Shown here: positions 63,701 to 64,000 of the stretch, piece by piece | How the letters are laid out: each line of letters begins with the position of its first letter | Numbering within the stretch: the first letter of the stretch is position 1 | DNA from: Litchfieldia alkalitelluris | GTDB lineage: Bacteria > Bacillota > Bacilli > Bacillales > Salisediminibacteriaceae | Length of the DNA: 64,000 nt | Direction: 5' to 3' | Assembly (NCBI RefSeq): GCF_002153425.1 | Contig: NZ_KZ119600.1 | Coordinates: 2,062,684-2,126,683, forward strand | The notes under the pieces: generated by a model | Told to the model about the DNA's origin: nothing | Database searches by the model: none | What the model saw: the letters and a program-made list of their open reading frames with translations, nothing else | Translations under genes and position numbers: made by a program

Positions 63701-63886
63701 ATGGAACGAGACGAGGATAAAAAAGGGATATCAAAATTACATTCAATAAAGGTTGAAAAGTGTCATGACCTATATAAAGTTGTAGATGGGTTAAACCGAA
63801 CATTAAAAGATAGAGATTTAATGTTTGGGCTGGCATTAGATGAAAAGGATCATGAAAAGATGATTGTTACTATTTATGAAACGTAA
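63701..63886 (+). CDS. ypmA: YpmA family protein
   Basis: 61 residues from ATG 63701 after AAAGGGGTTGAAG; a longer frame from 63626 lacks an RBS. The core LHSIKVEKCHDLYKVVDGLNRTLKDRDLMFGLALDEKDHEKMIVTIY matches B. subtilis YpmA, which lies between dinG and ypmB. Small cytosolic protein of unknown function. Confidence 0.88.
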   Translation: MERDEDKKGISKLHSIKVEKCHDLYKVVDGLNRTLKDRDLMFGLALDEKDHEKMIVTIYET

Positions 63887-63898
63887 GTGGGTGTGTTG

Positions 63899-64000
63899 AT
63901 GAAGGGATGGATTATAGCAATTTTCATATTATTTTTAAGTATTGGAATAGGTATAAGCTTTAAGGTTTATCAGGTTACTTCTGAACCATTGGTGGACAGG
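63899..64000 (+). CDS. ypmB: YpmB family protein, 5' part (continues beyond window)
   Basis: Only the first 34 codons are present: a short N-terminal membrane segment (WIIAIFILFLSIGIGISF) followed by the start of an extracytoplasmic part. Identity as YpmB (DUF5590/PepSY-like) rests on position directly after ypmA and on this topology. GTG 63893 and TTG 63896 are in frame as alternative starts. Confidence 0.7.
   Translation, partial: MKGWIIAIFILFLSIGIGISFKVYQVTSEPLVDR

Noticed and set aside
1-64000. Prophage, insertion sequences, CRISPR arrays, tRNA or rRNA genes
   Set aside because: No transposase, integrase or cas-like product among the frames, no regularly spaced repeat series and no tRNA or rRNA sequence noticed on either strand.

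Overview
The window is a 64 kb stretch of chromosome from a spore-forming, low-GC member of the Bacillaceae. Evidence for this: sporulation and germination genes (spoIVA, sleB, ypeB, a spoVIF-like gene, ypjB), bacillithiol enzymes (ypdA, bshA, bshB1), a TRAP-regulated trp operon, AGGAGG-type ribosome-binding sites with frequent TTG and GTG starts, and AT-rich sequence. Gene order follows the Bacillus subtilis segment from gudB to ypmB very closely. Departures from that order point to another genus; presence of futalosine-route menaquinone genes would fit an alkaliphilic or halophilic Bacillus relative, but that is inference. Nearly everything is on the + strand; only the ypjC-like gene (49288-50160) is on the - strand. 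I saw no tRNA, rRNA, CRISPR array, insertion sequence or prophage.

Layout. 1-7.3 kb: end of glutamate dehydrogenase, bacillithiol-disulfide reductase ypdA, asparaginase, PrsW protease, a small four-cysteine protein, germination pair sleB-ypeB, PilZ protein ypfA. 7.4-15 kb: cmk, plsC, S1-type ypfD, fni, yphA, der, plsY, gpsA (lipid precursors, isoprenoids, ribosome assembly). 15-19.4 kb: spoVIF-like, yphE, yphF, spoIVA, hbs. 19.5-26.9 kb: folE-mtrB (TRAP), then hepS-menG-mqnP-ubiX-mqnA-hepT, which joins heptaprenyl diphosphate synthesis to late menaquinone steps, then ndk and cheR. 27.3-39.8 kb: aromatic supraoperon aroC-aroB-aroH-[TRAP attenuator]-trpE-D-C-FB-A-hisC-tyrA-aroA. 39.8-44.5 kb: an apparently dead amidohydrolase-like gene, ypiA, an unknown winged-helix-like gene, ypiB, ypiF. 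44.6-49 kb: qcrABC (menaquinol:cytochrome c reductase), ypjA, ypjB, a YugP-like protease. 50.3-55.9 kb: ypjD, dapB, mgsA, bshB1, bshA, cca, birA. 55.9-58.5 kb: candidate tandem pan RNA elements and panBCD. 58.5-64 kb: TPR protein, dinG, a secreted metallo-beta-lactamase-fold pseudoenzyme, a possible 32-residue peptide, ypmA and the start of ypmB.

Regulation. mtrB encodes TRAP and about 10 kb downstream the trpE leader carries eleven GAG/TAG triplets followed by mutually exclusive antiterminator and terminator stems, so regulator and target lie in one window. Candidate sporulation promoters precede spoIVA, ypjB (sigma-E type) and the spoVIF-like gene (sigma-K type).

Most noteworthy: (1) TrpF and TrpB fused in one 611-residue polypeptide; (2) two genes that keep an enzyme fold but have lost the metal-binding motifs (an amidohydrolase-like protein at 39819 and a ComEC-type metallo-beta-lactamase-like protein at 62433); (3) four gene starts where the Shine-Dalgarno sequence forms the 3' arm of a hairpin made by read-through from the upstream gene, two of them with a candidate sporulation promoter placed so that its own transcript lacks the 5' arm; (4) tandem pan-like RNA hairpins before panB; (5) a perfect terminator-like hairpin inside the fni coding sequence.
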